Origin: an uncultured Collinsella sp.
GTDB taxonomy: Bacteria; Actinomycetota; Coriobacteriia; Coriobacteriales; Coriobacteriaceae
Length of the DNA: 13,880 bases
Direction of reading: 5' to 3'
Assembly: GCA_900546825.1 (NCBI GenBank)
Contig: UREE01000056.1
Span: 1 to 13,880, forward strand
Shown: piece after piece, positions 6,220-12,744 of the stretch
Numbering within the stretch: position 1 is the stretch's first letter
Layout of the letters: every line of letters begins with the position of its first letter
Program-made: the position numbers and the translations under genes
Notes under the pieces: model-generated
Databases searched by the model: none
Told to the model about the DNA's origin: nothing
What the model saw: only the letters and a program-made list of their open reading frames with translations

Positions 6220-6543
6220 ATGGAACGACGCCGACAGTCTGCCGTATATAGCCCGGGTGGATGCGGGTGTGGCTTGCTACTGCTCCCGGTTATTGCTGTG
6301 AGCATTGGCGTGATGTTTGCGCTTGCCGGGGTGGCAGCAGCGGCACTCGTGTTGCTGATTGTGGCCATTGGCGTGACGGTCTGGCTGTGCCGTTCTCGCG
6401 AGCAACGTCGTGCCGATGGTAAGACCAATGTTGGATGGACTATCTTTTTAGTCGTCGCCTACCTATTGAGCATCAGCTATTTAGTTTTCTTTATCCTGTT
6501 GCTTGTGAGCACCTTTACCGGGGAATCCGTCACGGTGGGTTGA
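6220..6543 (+). CDS. Small polytopic membrane protein of unknown function
   Basis: The 107-aa protein has a short basic, cytoplasm-type N-terminus (MERRRQ), a Gly/Cys-rich turn (GGCGCG), and a long hydrophobic stretch at about residues 17-58 that fits two helices. A charged loop CRSREQRRADGK and a third helix at about 73-97 follow. I recognise no family. The ATG at 6220 is chosen because GGAG (6211-6214) sits 5 nt upstream, inside the last codons of the amidohydrolase gene. A GTG at 6214 overlaps that gene's stop but has no good Shine-Dalgarno. It is only 2 bp from the upstream stop, so it is probably co-transcribed and translationally coupled with it, though the function may be unrelated. 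Confidence 0.7.
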   Translation: MERRRQSAVYSPGGCGCGLLLLPVIAVSIGVMFALAGVAAAALVLLIVAIGVTVWLCRSREQRRADGKTNVGWTIFLVVAYLLSISYLVFFILLLVSTFTGESVTVG

Positions 6544-6554
6544 TGCGCTGCTAG

Positions 6555-6590
6555 CAGACGGTCACGCAAAGTGCGTTTGCTCGGCGTCTG
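6555..6590 (+). other. Nested hairpin in the 6544-6707 intergenic stretch
   Basis: CAGACG (6555-6560) pairs with CGTCTG (6585-6590), and within it GCAAA (6566-6570) pairs with TTTGC (6576-6580). It lies 12 bp after the membrane-protein stop. With no T-run, it may be a weak or Rho-assisted end of that transcript. Confidence 0.4.
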
Positions 6591-6648
6591 GATAGCTGCA
6601 TTGGCCGTTTACCGCAACCTTAGCTCTCAGCTAATGAATTCAAGTTCA

Positions 6649-6702
6649 ATCCTTTCTACGATGTGCTGTGTGCCGGCGCGGTAGCCGGATCGTAGGAAGG
6701 AT
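6649..6702 (+). promoter_or_regulatory. Long hairpin that would cover the Shine-Dalgarno of the FxLYD gene
   Basis: ATCCTTTCTACGAT (6649-6662) pairs with ATCGTAGGAAGGAT (6689-6702) over 14 bp with a single G-U pair, and CCGG inside the loop can pair again. The 3' arm contains GGAAGGA, the ribosome-binding site for the ATG at 6708. If transcribed as a whole, the start region would be hidden. TACGAT at 6657-6662 might instead be a -10 box, in which case the 5' arm would not be in the RNA. Confidence 0.5.
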
Positions 6703-6707
6703 GAATA

Positions 6708-7151
6708 ATGGCAAAAGAGGGAAAGAAGCCGATCGGCAAGATTGTCCTAGGCGTCATCGTGGTGCTGGTTATCGTCGGTGCCGTGGGCTCTATGGGTGGC
6801 AATTCAACCGATTCGTCTGCGAGCGATTCGGCAAAACCTGCCGAGGCGACACAGCAGGCTGAGGAGCAAAAAGAACCGCAAGAACCGTATACCATTGCTG
6901 ACGAGGCTGAAGACACCTCCAGTCAGTTTGCCTATAAGATCACGGGCACGCTGACCAATAACACGGACAAGGAAAAGAGCTACATTCAGATTGAGTATGT
7001 TCTGTATGATGCCGATGGCAACCAGGTTGGAACGGCTCTTGCAAACACCAATCATCTGAAGGCGGGCGGCTCCTGGAAGTTCGAGGCGCTGGGTACGGTG
7101 TCTCCCGACCAGGTTGCTAGCTGGGAGCGTTCGGACGTAAGCGGTTTCTAG
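6708..7151 (+). CDS. Membrane-anchored FxLYD-type domain protein
   Basis: The 147-aa protein has a basic N-terminus (MAKEGKKPIGK), one hydrophobic anchor at about residues 11-30, a low-complexity Ser/Ala/Glu/Gln linker at about 31-60, and an extracellular beta-rich domain at about 70-147. The latter has the layout of FxLYD domains: ITGTLTNNTDKEKSY, then IEYVLYDADGNQVGTA (residues 95-110), then LKAGGSWKFEA. These domains are found on the outside of Gram-positive cells, often in proteins near kinases or regulators; their ligand is generally unknown. The ATG at 6708 follows GGAAGGA. It lies 32 bp before the XRE-like gene and seems to belong with it and the membrane kinase. The domain call rests on the motif pattern alone. 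Confidence 0.75.
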   Translation: MAKEGKKPIGKIVLGVIVVLVIVGAVGSMGGNSTDSSASDSAKPAEATQQAEEQKEPQEPYTIADEAEDTSSQFAYKITGTLTNNTDKEKSYIQIEYVLYDADGNQVGTALANTNHLKAGGSWKFEALGTVSPDQVASWERSDVSGF

Positions 7152-7183
7152 CATGTTGCATGCACTGGGGGAGGTGAAGTCGT

Positions 7184-7606
7184 ATGCCCGATAAAAAGCT
7201 GACTGAGGAGTTGCTCAATGAGCTTCTCGATGCACCGAACATCGATGGCTATATCAGGGAGCACGACTTTGCCGCCCCGTCGCTTTCGGACTACCTGAAG
7301 CAGCTGATGCAGGAAAAGGGCTTGGAGCGCTCTCGCGTGGTTCGTATGGCCGATCTCAATGAGACCTTTGGCTATCAGATCTTTACTGGTGCGCGTCACC
7401 CGAGTCGCAATAAGGTGCTGCAGATTGCCTTTGCGATGGCGCTGACGCTCAAAGAGACCAACCGTGCGCTGACGGCTGCCGGGGTGAGCGTCCTCAACTG
7501 CAAGGATCGCCGTGACGCGATTATCATCTTTTGCATCGATCGCGGGTGCAGCCTCCAAAAGGTCAACGAGGAGCTGTATCGCTTTGGCGAGGAGACGGTG
7601 AGTTAG
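7184..7606 (+). CDS. XRE-like helix-turn-helix protein, partner of the membrane kinase
   Basis: The 140-aa cytoplasmic protein has an N-terminal leader (1-32) rich in Leu and Glu, a divergent XRE-type helical domain at about 33-103 (SLSDYLKQLMQEKGLERSRV, then ADLNETFGYQIFTGARHPSR and KVLQIAFAMALTLKETNRAL), and a C-terminal tail with IIIFCIDRGCSLQKVNEEL. Proteins of this type commonly sit beside Ser/Thr kinase genes in Firmicutes and Coriobacteriia, as here, and are likely kinase substrates or linked regulators; that role is inference. The ATG at 7184 has a strong GGGGGAGG 9 nt upstream. The gene follows the FxLYD gene closely and precedes the kinase by 98 bp. Confidence 0.75.
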   Translation: MPDKKLTEELLNELLDAPNIDGYIREHDFAAPSLSDYLKQLMQEKGLERSRVVRMADLNETFGYQIFTGARHPSRNKVLQIAFAMALTLKETNRALTAAGVSVLNCKDRRDAIIIFCIDRGCSLQKVNEELYRFGEETVS

Positions 7607-7691
7607 CGGCTGATATCTGAGCCGGCGGAGCTGCCGAACAACGATGCAAACGAACGGGGCGCGGATGCCATGGGGTGTCTGCGCCCTGCGC

Positions 7692-7697
7692 TATGAT
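7692..7697 (+). promoter_or_regulatory. -10 element (TATGAT) abutting the kinase start
   Basis: TATGAT matches the sigma-A -10 consensus in five of six positions and ends 7 bp before the ATG at 7705, which puts +1 at or next to the start codon. No convincing -35 is seen. A GGGCGC/GCGCCC inverted repeat (7657-7662 with 7681-7686) lies just upstream. The same TATGAT occurs before the racemase gene at 11949. Confidence 0.35.
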
Positions 7698-7704
7698 GGA
7701 GGCT

Positions 7705-9084
7705 ATGGATACTCAGACCCCAACATATCCCGATGACGAGCTGACCGCAGCGCTTGCCGAGCACCTGGCGTCGCTCGATCGCGACGACAGCTATCGCGTG
7801 GAGCGTGTACTTAAGCGCTCGTCCGTTGAAACAACCGAGCTTGTGTACTTTGAAGGAACCGGCGGTGGTTCGCTCGGCCCCTTTGTCCGTAAACGCATCG
7901 ATGCTTCGGCTCAAATCGGCGGGGCATACGAGCGTCTGTTTGCCGCCCAGCGGGCGGGCGGGCGTTTTGAGCACCTGCCCAGAATCGTCGATTGCCGTCG
8001 TGTGGGCGACGAGCTTAACGTGGTTATGGAATATATCGAAGGAGAGACGCTCGGGGTGCTGGTGGACCGTCTGGGAGCCACCCCCGATTATGCACGTGAA
8101 TTGTATCCTGCCCTTTGCGACGCCGTGGGCGAGCTCCACGCCGGTTTTGCAATGGCGGGGGAGACGTCGGCGCCGGTGATCCATCGCGACCTCAAGCCAT
8201 CGAATATCATCGTGACAGGTGCGAGCCGTACGCTCGATGAGGGCCTGACGTTTTCATCGCTGGTGATTATCGACTTGGGGATCGCGCGCGTATGGCGCGA
8301 TGGCGCCGATGCCGACACCGTCAAGTTTGGCACGCGACCCTATGCGCCGCCCGAGCAGTATGGGTTTGGGCAGACGAGTGTGCGCAGCGACGTCTACGCA
8401 CTTGGCGCCCTGTTGTTCTTCTGCTTGACGGGAATCGACCCTAAACCAGGGCTCGACATGCGCGAGCAATGCGAGGCGCGTGGCATTCCCACTCCACTTG
8501 CCGATGTCATCTGCATGTCGATGGCGCTCGACCCGGCTAAGCGTTTTGCGAGTGCGGAAGCGTTGGGACGGGCTACGCGCGCGGCATACGATCTGAGTCG
8601 CCCCGTGCGGCCTCCTGCGCCTGCGCCTGTCCGTACTCCAGACTCGGAGACGGTGTTGACGCCCCAAGGGCTCCAGAACCCCGCAGGGCTTCCTAGGCCT
8701 GCCGCCTCTGTTGCATGCGGTCTGCTCTCTCGCGTTCCGGAGTCTCTGGGGCGCATTTGGAATACGCTTGTCTGCTTCTCGCTACTTGTGTTCTTTGCCG
8801 GAAGTCACTTTGCCGTCTTTCACCCCACGGGAGCAAACCAAAGCTACCCGACGTGGCTTCTCATAATCGAGTATTTTTTCTTTGTCGATGGCCTTATGGT
8901 GCTTATGCATTTTGCGCTGCTCGATAAGCGCCGTCTTCGTCGGCGATTCGTACTGCTCGACAGCTATCGCGGCAAGAAACTCGCGAAACTCTGGCTCAAG
9001 GCATTGGGTGTGCTGCTCCTATGCATGATCGTCATAGTCGCGGTTGCCAATGCGACCGGCGTCGTCGATACCTCCGCTACCTAA
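7705..9084 (+). CDS. Serine/threonine protein kinase with C-terminal membrane helices
   Basis: The 459-aa protein (from ATG 7705) has a Hanks-type kinase domain at about residues 30-295: a poorly conserved glycine-rich loop, FVRKRID with the likely ATP-binding lysine (Lys63), VMEYIEG hinge (107-113), HRDLKPSN catalytic loop (160-167, Asp162), DLG in place of DFG (190-192), GTRPYAPPEQYG as activation segment/APE region (209-220), and SDVYALG (228-234). A Pro-rich linker (300-335) leads to three hydrophobic segments at about 353-372, 384-405 and 432-451. The active-site residues are present, so it should phosphorylate. It lacks PASTA or other extracellular sensor domains. In-frame starts exist at 7675 (GTG), 7693, 7696 and 7705; none has a well-spaced Shine-Dalgarno. 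7705 is preferred because GGAGG and a -10-like TATGAT lie just before it. It ends at a strong terminator. Confidence 0.88.
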   Translation: MDTQTPTYPDDELTAALAEHLASLDRDDSYRVERVLKRSSVETTELVYFEGTGGGSLGPFVRKRIDASAQIGGAYERLFAAQRAGGRFEHLPRIVDCRRVGDELNVVMEYIEGETLGVLVDRLGATPDYARELYPALCDAVGELHAGFAMAGETSAPVIHRDLKPSNIIVTGASRTLDEGLTFSSLVIIDLGIARVWRDGADADTVKFGTRPYAPPEQYGFGQTSVRSDVYALGALLFFCLTGIDPKPGLDMREQCEARGIPTPLADVICMSMALDPAKRFASAEALGRATRAAYDLSRPVRPPAPAPVRTPDSETVLTPQGLQNPAGLPRPAASVACGLLSRVPESLGRIWNTLVCFSLLVFFAGSHFAVFHPTGANQSYPTWLLIIEYFFFVDGLMVLMHFALLDKRRLRRRFVLLDSYRGKKLAKLWLKALGVLLLCMIVIVAVANATGVVDTSAT

Positions 9085-9088
9085 AAGA

Positions 9089-9111
9089 AAAGGGCCCCAT
9101 TGGGGCCCTTT
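9089..9111. terminator. Bidirectional intrinsic terminator
   Basis: AAAGGGCCCC (9089-9098) pairs with GGGGCCCTTT (9102-9111) around a 3-nt loop. The minus strand continues with TTTTCTTTT, a good U-tract for the convergent secreted-protein gene. The plus strand has only TTT, for the kinase gene. It lies 5 bp after the kinase stop and 11 bp after the other gene's stop. Confidence 0.9.
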
Positions 9112-9121
9112 GCAGTTGCGC

Positions 9122-10255
9122 TTAGATGCGGTTCATCTGAGCGGCGACTTTGTTATACCAGTCCTGCCACGTGGGCGGGCAGTACTTTTTGGCCGCTGCC
9201 GGAGTAAGGGTGGAGCCGTAGTTGGCACCCAGATAGGCAACGTGAGCGGAGATGCCCTCGCTCCAGCTGCCAAAGCTGCGCCAACCGCCGCCACGGGCGC
9301 TCCAGCCCCAGGCGTTGTAAGAATTGGCGCAATAAGCACCCTTGGTGCTCTCGATACAGGCGATGGCGGGGGACCAACGGGGGTCGACACCGGTATTCCA
9401 GGCGGCGACGGCAAAGTTATAGCCCTGGCCTGCCATGGGGGAGCCGGCAAGATAATTGTCGATGCGGCTCGTCCACTCATTAATGAACGAATCGTAATCG
9501 GAACTACCGGTATTGGAGTTGTTCACCGTGGTGTCTATGGTGGTGTTGGTGTTGGTGGCCTGGCTGCTGGAATTGCCGCCGCTTACGCCCTCGCCCGAGA
9601 GCTTCTCGGCGGCAGCGGCCTTATCGGCCTCAAGCTTGGCAAGCTCGGCGGCATTTTCCTGCTCGGCTTTTGCCTGTGCCTCGCTGCGGAGCTGCTGGGC
9701 CTGCGCCAGCGCATCCTCGGCGTTTTTCTGCTCTGCCTCAAGCTGTGACTTGGCCTGCTGGAGCTCGGCCTTGTTCTGCTCGAGTTCGGTTTGCATATTA
9801 TTGAGCTCTTCGATCTCGTTGACGCTCGAGCTCGTGATCTGGTTGGTGTATTTGCAGGTCGTGATGAACTCACCCAGGCTCTGCGCATTGACCAGGAAGC
9901 TCACGATGGGATTGGTGCCCTTCTGATACTTGTACAGATCGCGCATGGCGGAGCTTGCCTTGGCCTGCTGCTCGGGAAGCTTAGCCTCGATTTCCTCGAT
10001 GCTTGCCTCGTTGGAGTCAATCTGCTTTTGCAGGTCATCGAGTTTGGTGCGGGCGTCGTTGTAGGCGCTCGTGGCGGCTTCGATCTTCTGCTGGGCTGCG
10101 GAAAGCTGGTCCTGCGTTTCCTGCGAGGCGGCATACGCCGCAACGGGGGAGAGCATCGGCGTGGCCGTCAGCGCAACGGCGAGCGCGGCGCTCGTGATGA
10201 TACGAGCCGGCTTCGACGCAATGAGCGCTGCGGTGCGATGATTCGAATGCTGCAT
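9122..10255 (-). CDS. Secreted coiled-coil protein with C-terminal lysozyme-like domain
   Basis: The 377-aa precursor has a signal peptide (basic HRTAALIASKPARI, hydrophobic core about 19-35, likely cleavage after AYA near residue 42), a long coiled coil at about 45-220 resembling the N-terminal part of secreted NlpC/P60 and PcsB-type hydrolases, a Ser/Thr/Asn-rich linker (222-252), and a C-terminal domain of about 120 residues. There ACIESTKGAYC places Glu302 like the catalytic glutamate of lysozyme-like or glucosaminidase/transglycosylase folds, followed by WGWSARGGGWRSFGSW. It probably acts on peptidoglycan at cell separation or remodelling. The ATG at 10255 has AGAGGG 5 nt upstream; a TTG at 10270, in frame, would lie in that Shine-Dalgarno and is rejected. 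Hydrolase activity is inferred, and a purely structural role is possible. Confidence 0.85.
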   Translation of the reverse strand: MQHSNHRTAALIASKPARIITSAALAVALTATPMLSPVAAYAASQETQDQLSAAQQKIEAATSAYNDARTKLDDLQKQIDSNEASIEEIEAKLPEQQAKASSAMRDLYKYQKGTNPIVSFLVNAQSLGEFITTCKYTNQITSSSVNEIEELNNMQTELEQNKAELQQAKSQLEAEQKNAEDALAQAQQLRSEAQAKAEQENAAELAKLEADKAAAAEKLSGEGVSGGNSSSQATNTNTTIDTTVNNSNTGSSDYDSFINEWTSRIDNYLAGSPMAGQGYNFAVAAWNTGVDPRWSPAIACIESTKGAYCANSYNAWGWSARGGGWRSFGSWSEGISAHVAYLGANYGSTLTPAAAKKYCPPTWQDWYNKVAAQMNRI

Positions 10256-10297
10256 CCAGTCCCTCTGCAATCAATCGTAGGTTATGGTTCGAACGGT

Positions 10298-10303
10298 ATT
10301 CTA
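10298..10303 (-). promoter_or_regulatory. Putative -10 (TAGAAT) for the secreted coiled-coil gene
   Basis: TAGAAT on the minus strand lies about 43 bp before the ATG at 10255. The hexamer 17 nt further upstream is CAAGTT, a poor -35 that falls inside the dyad cluster at 10318-10363, suggesting that the promoter depends on or is blocked by a regulator bound there. Confidence 0.4.
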
Positions 10304-10317
10304 CTACTGCTTTCGAC

Positions 10318-10424
10318 CTCAACTTGAACCTTAAAGGTTCCAAAGGGTCAAGTTGAACTTGAGGCTTTGGCTTTGACCTGCAGTTATGATGAATTGTTGA
10401 GAAACCATAGAGTTCAACTTTAAC
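10318..10424. promoter_or_regulatory. Cluster of operator-like dyads (AAGTTGAA/TTCAACTT)
   Basis: Within about 105 bp there are two perfect dyads, GAACCTT-A-AAGGTTC (10326-10340) and CAAGTT-G-AACTTG (10349-10361). The related half-sites TCAACTTGA (10319-10327), TCAAGTTGA (10348-10356) and GTTCAACTTTAA (10412-10423) surround them. The first dyads overlap the expected -35 of the secreted coiled-coil gene. The arrangement suggests cooperative binding of a dimeric regulator, which I cannot name. Confidence 0.5.
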
Positions 10425-10501
10425 GTTACGGGGGCCTGTTTGCGGACGGGCTTTCGGTCGTGAAAGCTATCTCAACAGGGGGTTTGCGGCTACAAGGCCC
10501 C
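10385..10501 (+). promoter_or_regulatory. Possible promoter and structured leader upstream of the ATP-grasp gene
   Basis: TATGAT (10385-10390) could start a plus-strand RNA. The following stretch has GTTGAGA (10396-10402) complementary to TCTCAAC (10470-10476), a hairpin GCTTTC/GAAAGC (10450-10467), CCTGTT (10435-10440) complementary to AACAGG (10474-10479), and GGGGCCT (10431-10437) complementary to AGGCCCC (10495-10501). Several of these pairings exclude one another. No matching riboswitch class is recognised. No -35 is visible and no protein is convincingly encoded between 10256 and 10649. Confidence 0.3.
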
Positions 10502-10563
10502 ATCGCGGTGAGTGCGGCTTTATGCTGGACGATCACGTCGATTGCCATAGATACGGTGGAGCT

Positions 10564-10593
10564 TTGGGCGCCGGCGGCTTGGCACGCTAGAAT
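10564..10593 (+). promoter_or_regulatory. Putative promoter of the D-aspartate ligase-like gene
   Basis: The -35 TTGGGC (10564-10569) and -10 TAGAAT (10588-10593) are separated by 18 nt, giving a leader of about 50 nt before the ATG at 10650. Confidence 0.5.
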
Positions 10594-10649
10594 AAATCAG
10601 TTGCGCAAAGACCGCCCGTTGTGTGGGCAGTTCATGATAGGAAGTTTCC

Positions 10650-11906
10650 ATGGCATTGCAGTTTACAGAGCGCGAGTTCATTCCCGTGCTGCTCGGAGGC
10701 GACATCAACGCCTATTCGGTGGCGCGCGCCTTCTACGAAGAGTACCAGGTCAAGAGTCTGGTCTTTGGCAAGTACCAGACGGGTCCCGCTTACCGCAGCC
10801 AGATTATCGACTACACGCCCAACGTGGATATCGACACCATGCCCGTGATGCTCAAAACCGTCAACGGCATTGCCCAAGCGCATGCCGACAAGACGATTGT
10901 CCTTGTGGGCTGTGGCGATAACTATGTTGCCCTCGTGGCTCAGGCCAAGGATGCCCATGAGCTGGCGGATAACATCGTCGCGCCTTACGCTCCCTACAGC
11001 ATGCTTGAGCAGTGTCAGAAGAAGGAGATCTTCTACGAGCTGTGCGAGAAGCACGGCGTGCCCTATCCGCATACCTTTACCTTCACCATGGCGATGCTGA
11101 ATGCCCAAGGCGAGGCACCTGCCGAAGTGCTCGACCAGATCGATTTTCCTTACCCGATGATCCTGAAGCCTTCCGACGGCATCATGTGGTGGCAGCATGA
11201 GTTCGAGGGTCAGAAGAAGGCTTATGAGATTGCCGACCGCGCCGAGCTGGAGCAGGTTATCCGCGATTCCTATGCCAGTGGCTACACCGATGACCTGATT
11301 TTGCAGGATCGCGTGCCCGGCAACGACGAGTACATGCGCGTGCTCACCAGCTATTCTGACCGCAACGGCAAGGTTCGCATGATGTGCCTTGGTCACGTGC
11401 TGCTCGAGGAGCATCAGCCCCATGGCGTCGGTAATCACGCCTGCATCATCACCGAGCCCAATGATGAGCTTATGAGTGGCGTGCACAAGCTGCTCGAGGA
11501 CCTTCACTTTGTGGGCTATTCCAACTTTGACGTCAAGTATGACGAGCGCGATGGCTCGTTTAAGTTCTTTGACTTTAACACCCGTCAGGGCCGCAGCAAC
11601 TACTACGTAACCAACAGCGGCTTTAACGTTGCCAAGTACGTGGTGGATGAGTACGTCTATAACCGCCCGTTTGAGCCGGAGTTTGTGACGGCGAAGGACG
11701 AGGCGCTGTGGATGGTCGTTCCCATGGGCGTCGTCGACAAGTACGTCAAGGCTCCCGAGCTGCGCGCGAAGGTGCATCGTCTTGCCAAGGAGGGCAAGGG
11801 CGCCGATCCCTCGTTTATGAAGGGAGACTTTGTCTTTAACCGCTGGTTGCGCATGTGGCACACCAAACTGCGTCACTATAAGCTGTTCAAGACGTATTAC
11901 AAGTAG
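10650..11906 (+). CDS. ATP-grasp ligase, probable D-aspartate ligase of peptidoglycan cross-bridge synthesis
   Basis: The 418-aa cytoplasmic protein starts with FIPVLLGGDINAYSVARAF (10-28), the nucleotide-fold opening seen in Enterococcus faecium Aslfm-type D-Asp ligases. ATP-grasp features follow: MILKPSDG with Lys173, ILQDRVPGNDEYMR (217-230), and the metal-binding FFDFNTRQGRSNYY (307-320). Such enzymes use ATP to join the beta-carboxyl of D-aspartate to the side-chain amine of the diamino acid in the UDP-MurNAc-pentapeptide. The downstream aspartate/glutamate racemase gene supplies the likely D-Asp, the same pairing as in E. faecium. The acceptor could be lysine or ornithine; the sequence does not tell. 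AGGAAG lies 5 nt before the ATG at 10650. A broader 'carboxylate-amine ligase' reading is the alternative. Confidence 0.82.
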   Translation: MALQFTEREFIPVLLGGDINAYSVARAFYEEYQVKSLVFGKYQTGPAYRSQIIDYTPNVDIDTMPVMLKTVNGIAQAHADKTIVLVGCGDNYVALVAQAKDAHELADNIVAPYAPYSMLEQCQKKEIFYELCEKHGVPYPHTFTFTMAMLNAQGEAPAEVLDQIDFPYPMILKPSDGIMWWQHEFEGQKKAYEIADRAELEQVIRDSYASGYTDDLILQDRVPGNDEYMRVLTSYSDRNGKVRMMCLGHVLLEEHQPHGVGNHACIITEPNDELMSGVHKLLEDLHFVGYSNFDVKYDERDGSFKFFDFNTRQGRSNYYVTNSGFNVAKYVVDEYVYNRPFEPEFVTAKDEALWMVVPMGVVDKYVKAPELRAKVHRLAKEGKGADPSFMKGDFVFNRWLRMWHTKLRHYKLFKTYYK

Positions 11907-11915
11907 ACGAGCGTG

Positions 11916-11945
11916 GCGCCCGTCCGGTATGTATCGGGCGGGCGC
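11916..11945 (+). terminator. GC-rich hairpin between ligase and racemase genes
   Basis: GCGCCCGTCCG (11916-11926) pairs with CGGGCGGGCGC (11935-11945) with one G-U pair and an 8-nt loop, 10 bp after the ligase stop. It has no T-run. It may attenuate read-through into the racemase gene or serve as an operator, since TATGAT starts 3 bp later. Confidence 0.5.
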
Positions 11946-11948
11946 GGG

Positions 11949-11954
11949 TATGAT
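11949..11954 (+). promoter_or_regulatory. -10 element (TATGAT) for the racemase gene
   Basis: TATGAT lies 36 bp before the ATG at 11991. No clear -35 is present, because that position falls in the GC-rich hairpin. The racemase may have its own promoter besides read-through from the ligase gene. Confidence 0.4.
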
Positions 11955-11990
11955 ACGCGCAATTGCGTGGGCGTCACCAAGGAGGCGGCG

Positions 11991-12737
11991 ATGGAAAAGC
12001 TGGGAGTTATCGGCGGCATGGGCGCCGAGGCCACGTCGTATTACTACGACCAGGTAGTACGCCATACGGCGGCTACGTGCGACCAGGAGCATATCGACAT
12101 GGTGGTGCTTTCCAAGTCGACCATGCCCGACCGCACGCTGGCCATCAAGACCGGTGAGCATACCGAGCTGCTGGCGACCATGAAGGAGTGTGCCCAAGCA
12201 CTCGAGTCGCTGGGCTGCGCGCACATAGCGATTCCCTGTAACACATCGCACTACTTCTACGATCAGATTCAGTCGTTTACGAAGGTGCCGATTATCCACA
12301 TGCCGCGCGAGTCGGTGCGCTATGCTCTGGCCGGCGCGGTGATGGGGGAGTGCGAGTTCGACCCCAACCTGAGTGTGCCGTCCGAGCCGGTGCGCAAGAT
12401 TGGCATCATGGGCACCGACGGCACCGTGGGCGCAGACGTCTATGGGCGCGAATGTGAGACTGCGGGCGTTGAGGTCGTCTATCCCAGCGAAAAGCGTCAG
12501 ACCGACGTGATGTCGCTCATTTACGACGATGTGAAGGCCGGGCGCGAACCCGATATGGATAAGTTCGACCGCGTGATGTGGGAGTTCGCCCGTAGCGGCT
12601 GCGACCGCGTCATCCTGGCCTGCACGGAGCTTTCGGTGCTGCAGAAGTATCGCGAGATGCCCGAGATCACCCTCGATGCGATGGATGTCCTGGTACGCGA
12701 GTCCATCATCCGCAGCGGCGCCCTCTACCGCCTCTAG
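11991..12737 (+). CDS. Aspartate/glutamate racemase family protein, probable aspartate racemase
   Basis: The 248-aa cofactor-independent racemase starts MEKLGVIGGMGAEAT. It holds the two catalytic cysteines in AIPCNTSH (Cys83) and ILACTELS (Cys211), with the internal Rossmann-like repeat IGIMGTDGTVGADVYG (137-152). Length is normal (about 230-250). The N-terminal GGMGxxAT and PCNTSH favour the aspartate-racemase subgroup over MurI, which usually has DSGxGG and PCNTA. It converts L-Asp to D-Asp, which the upstream ligase-like enzyme can attach to peptidoglycan precursors. The ATG at 11991 has AAGGAGG 5 nt upstream; the open frame further upstream (from 11913) runs through the hairpin and is not coding. 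It is followed by a repeat and a terminator. Confidence 0.9.
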   Translation: MEKLGVIGGMGAEATSYYYDQVVRHTAATCDQEHIDMVVLSKSTMPDRTLAIKTGEHTELLATMKECAQALESLGCAHIAIPCNTSHYFYDQIQSFTKVPIIHMPRESVRYALAGAVMGECEFDPNLSVPSEPVRKIGIMGTDGTVGADVYGRECETAGVEVVYPSEKRQTDVMSLIYDDVKAGREPDMDKFDRVMWEFARSGCDRVILACTELSVLQKYREMPEITLDAMDVLVRESIIRSGALYRL

Positions 12738-12744
12738 TTCTCCG

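Noticed and set aside
6668..6862. Alternative frame with ATG at 6701 (ATGAATAATGGC)
   Set aside because: It overlaps the FxLYD gene in another frame, gives an Arg/Gly-rich product without a fold, and the ATG at 6708 has the better protein.
7157..7164. TGCATGCA palindrome before the XRE-like gene
   Set aside because: An 8-bp self-complementary word is expected by chance, and no second copy or promoter overlap supports an operator.
10460..10921. 153-codon plus-strand frame starting with a hydrophobic stretch
   Set aside because: It has no Shine-Dalgarno and overlaps about 270 bp of the D-Asp ligase gene in another frame, giving an Arg/Cys-rich nonsense-like tail.
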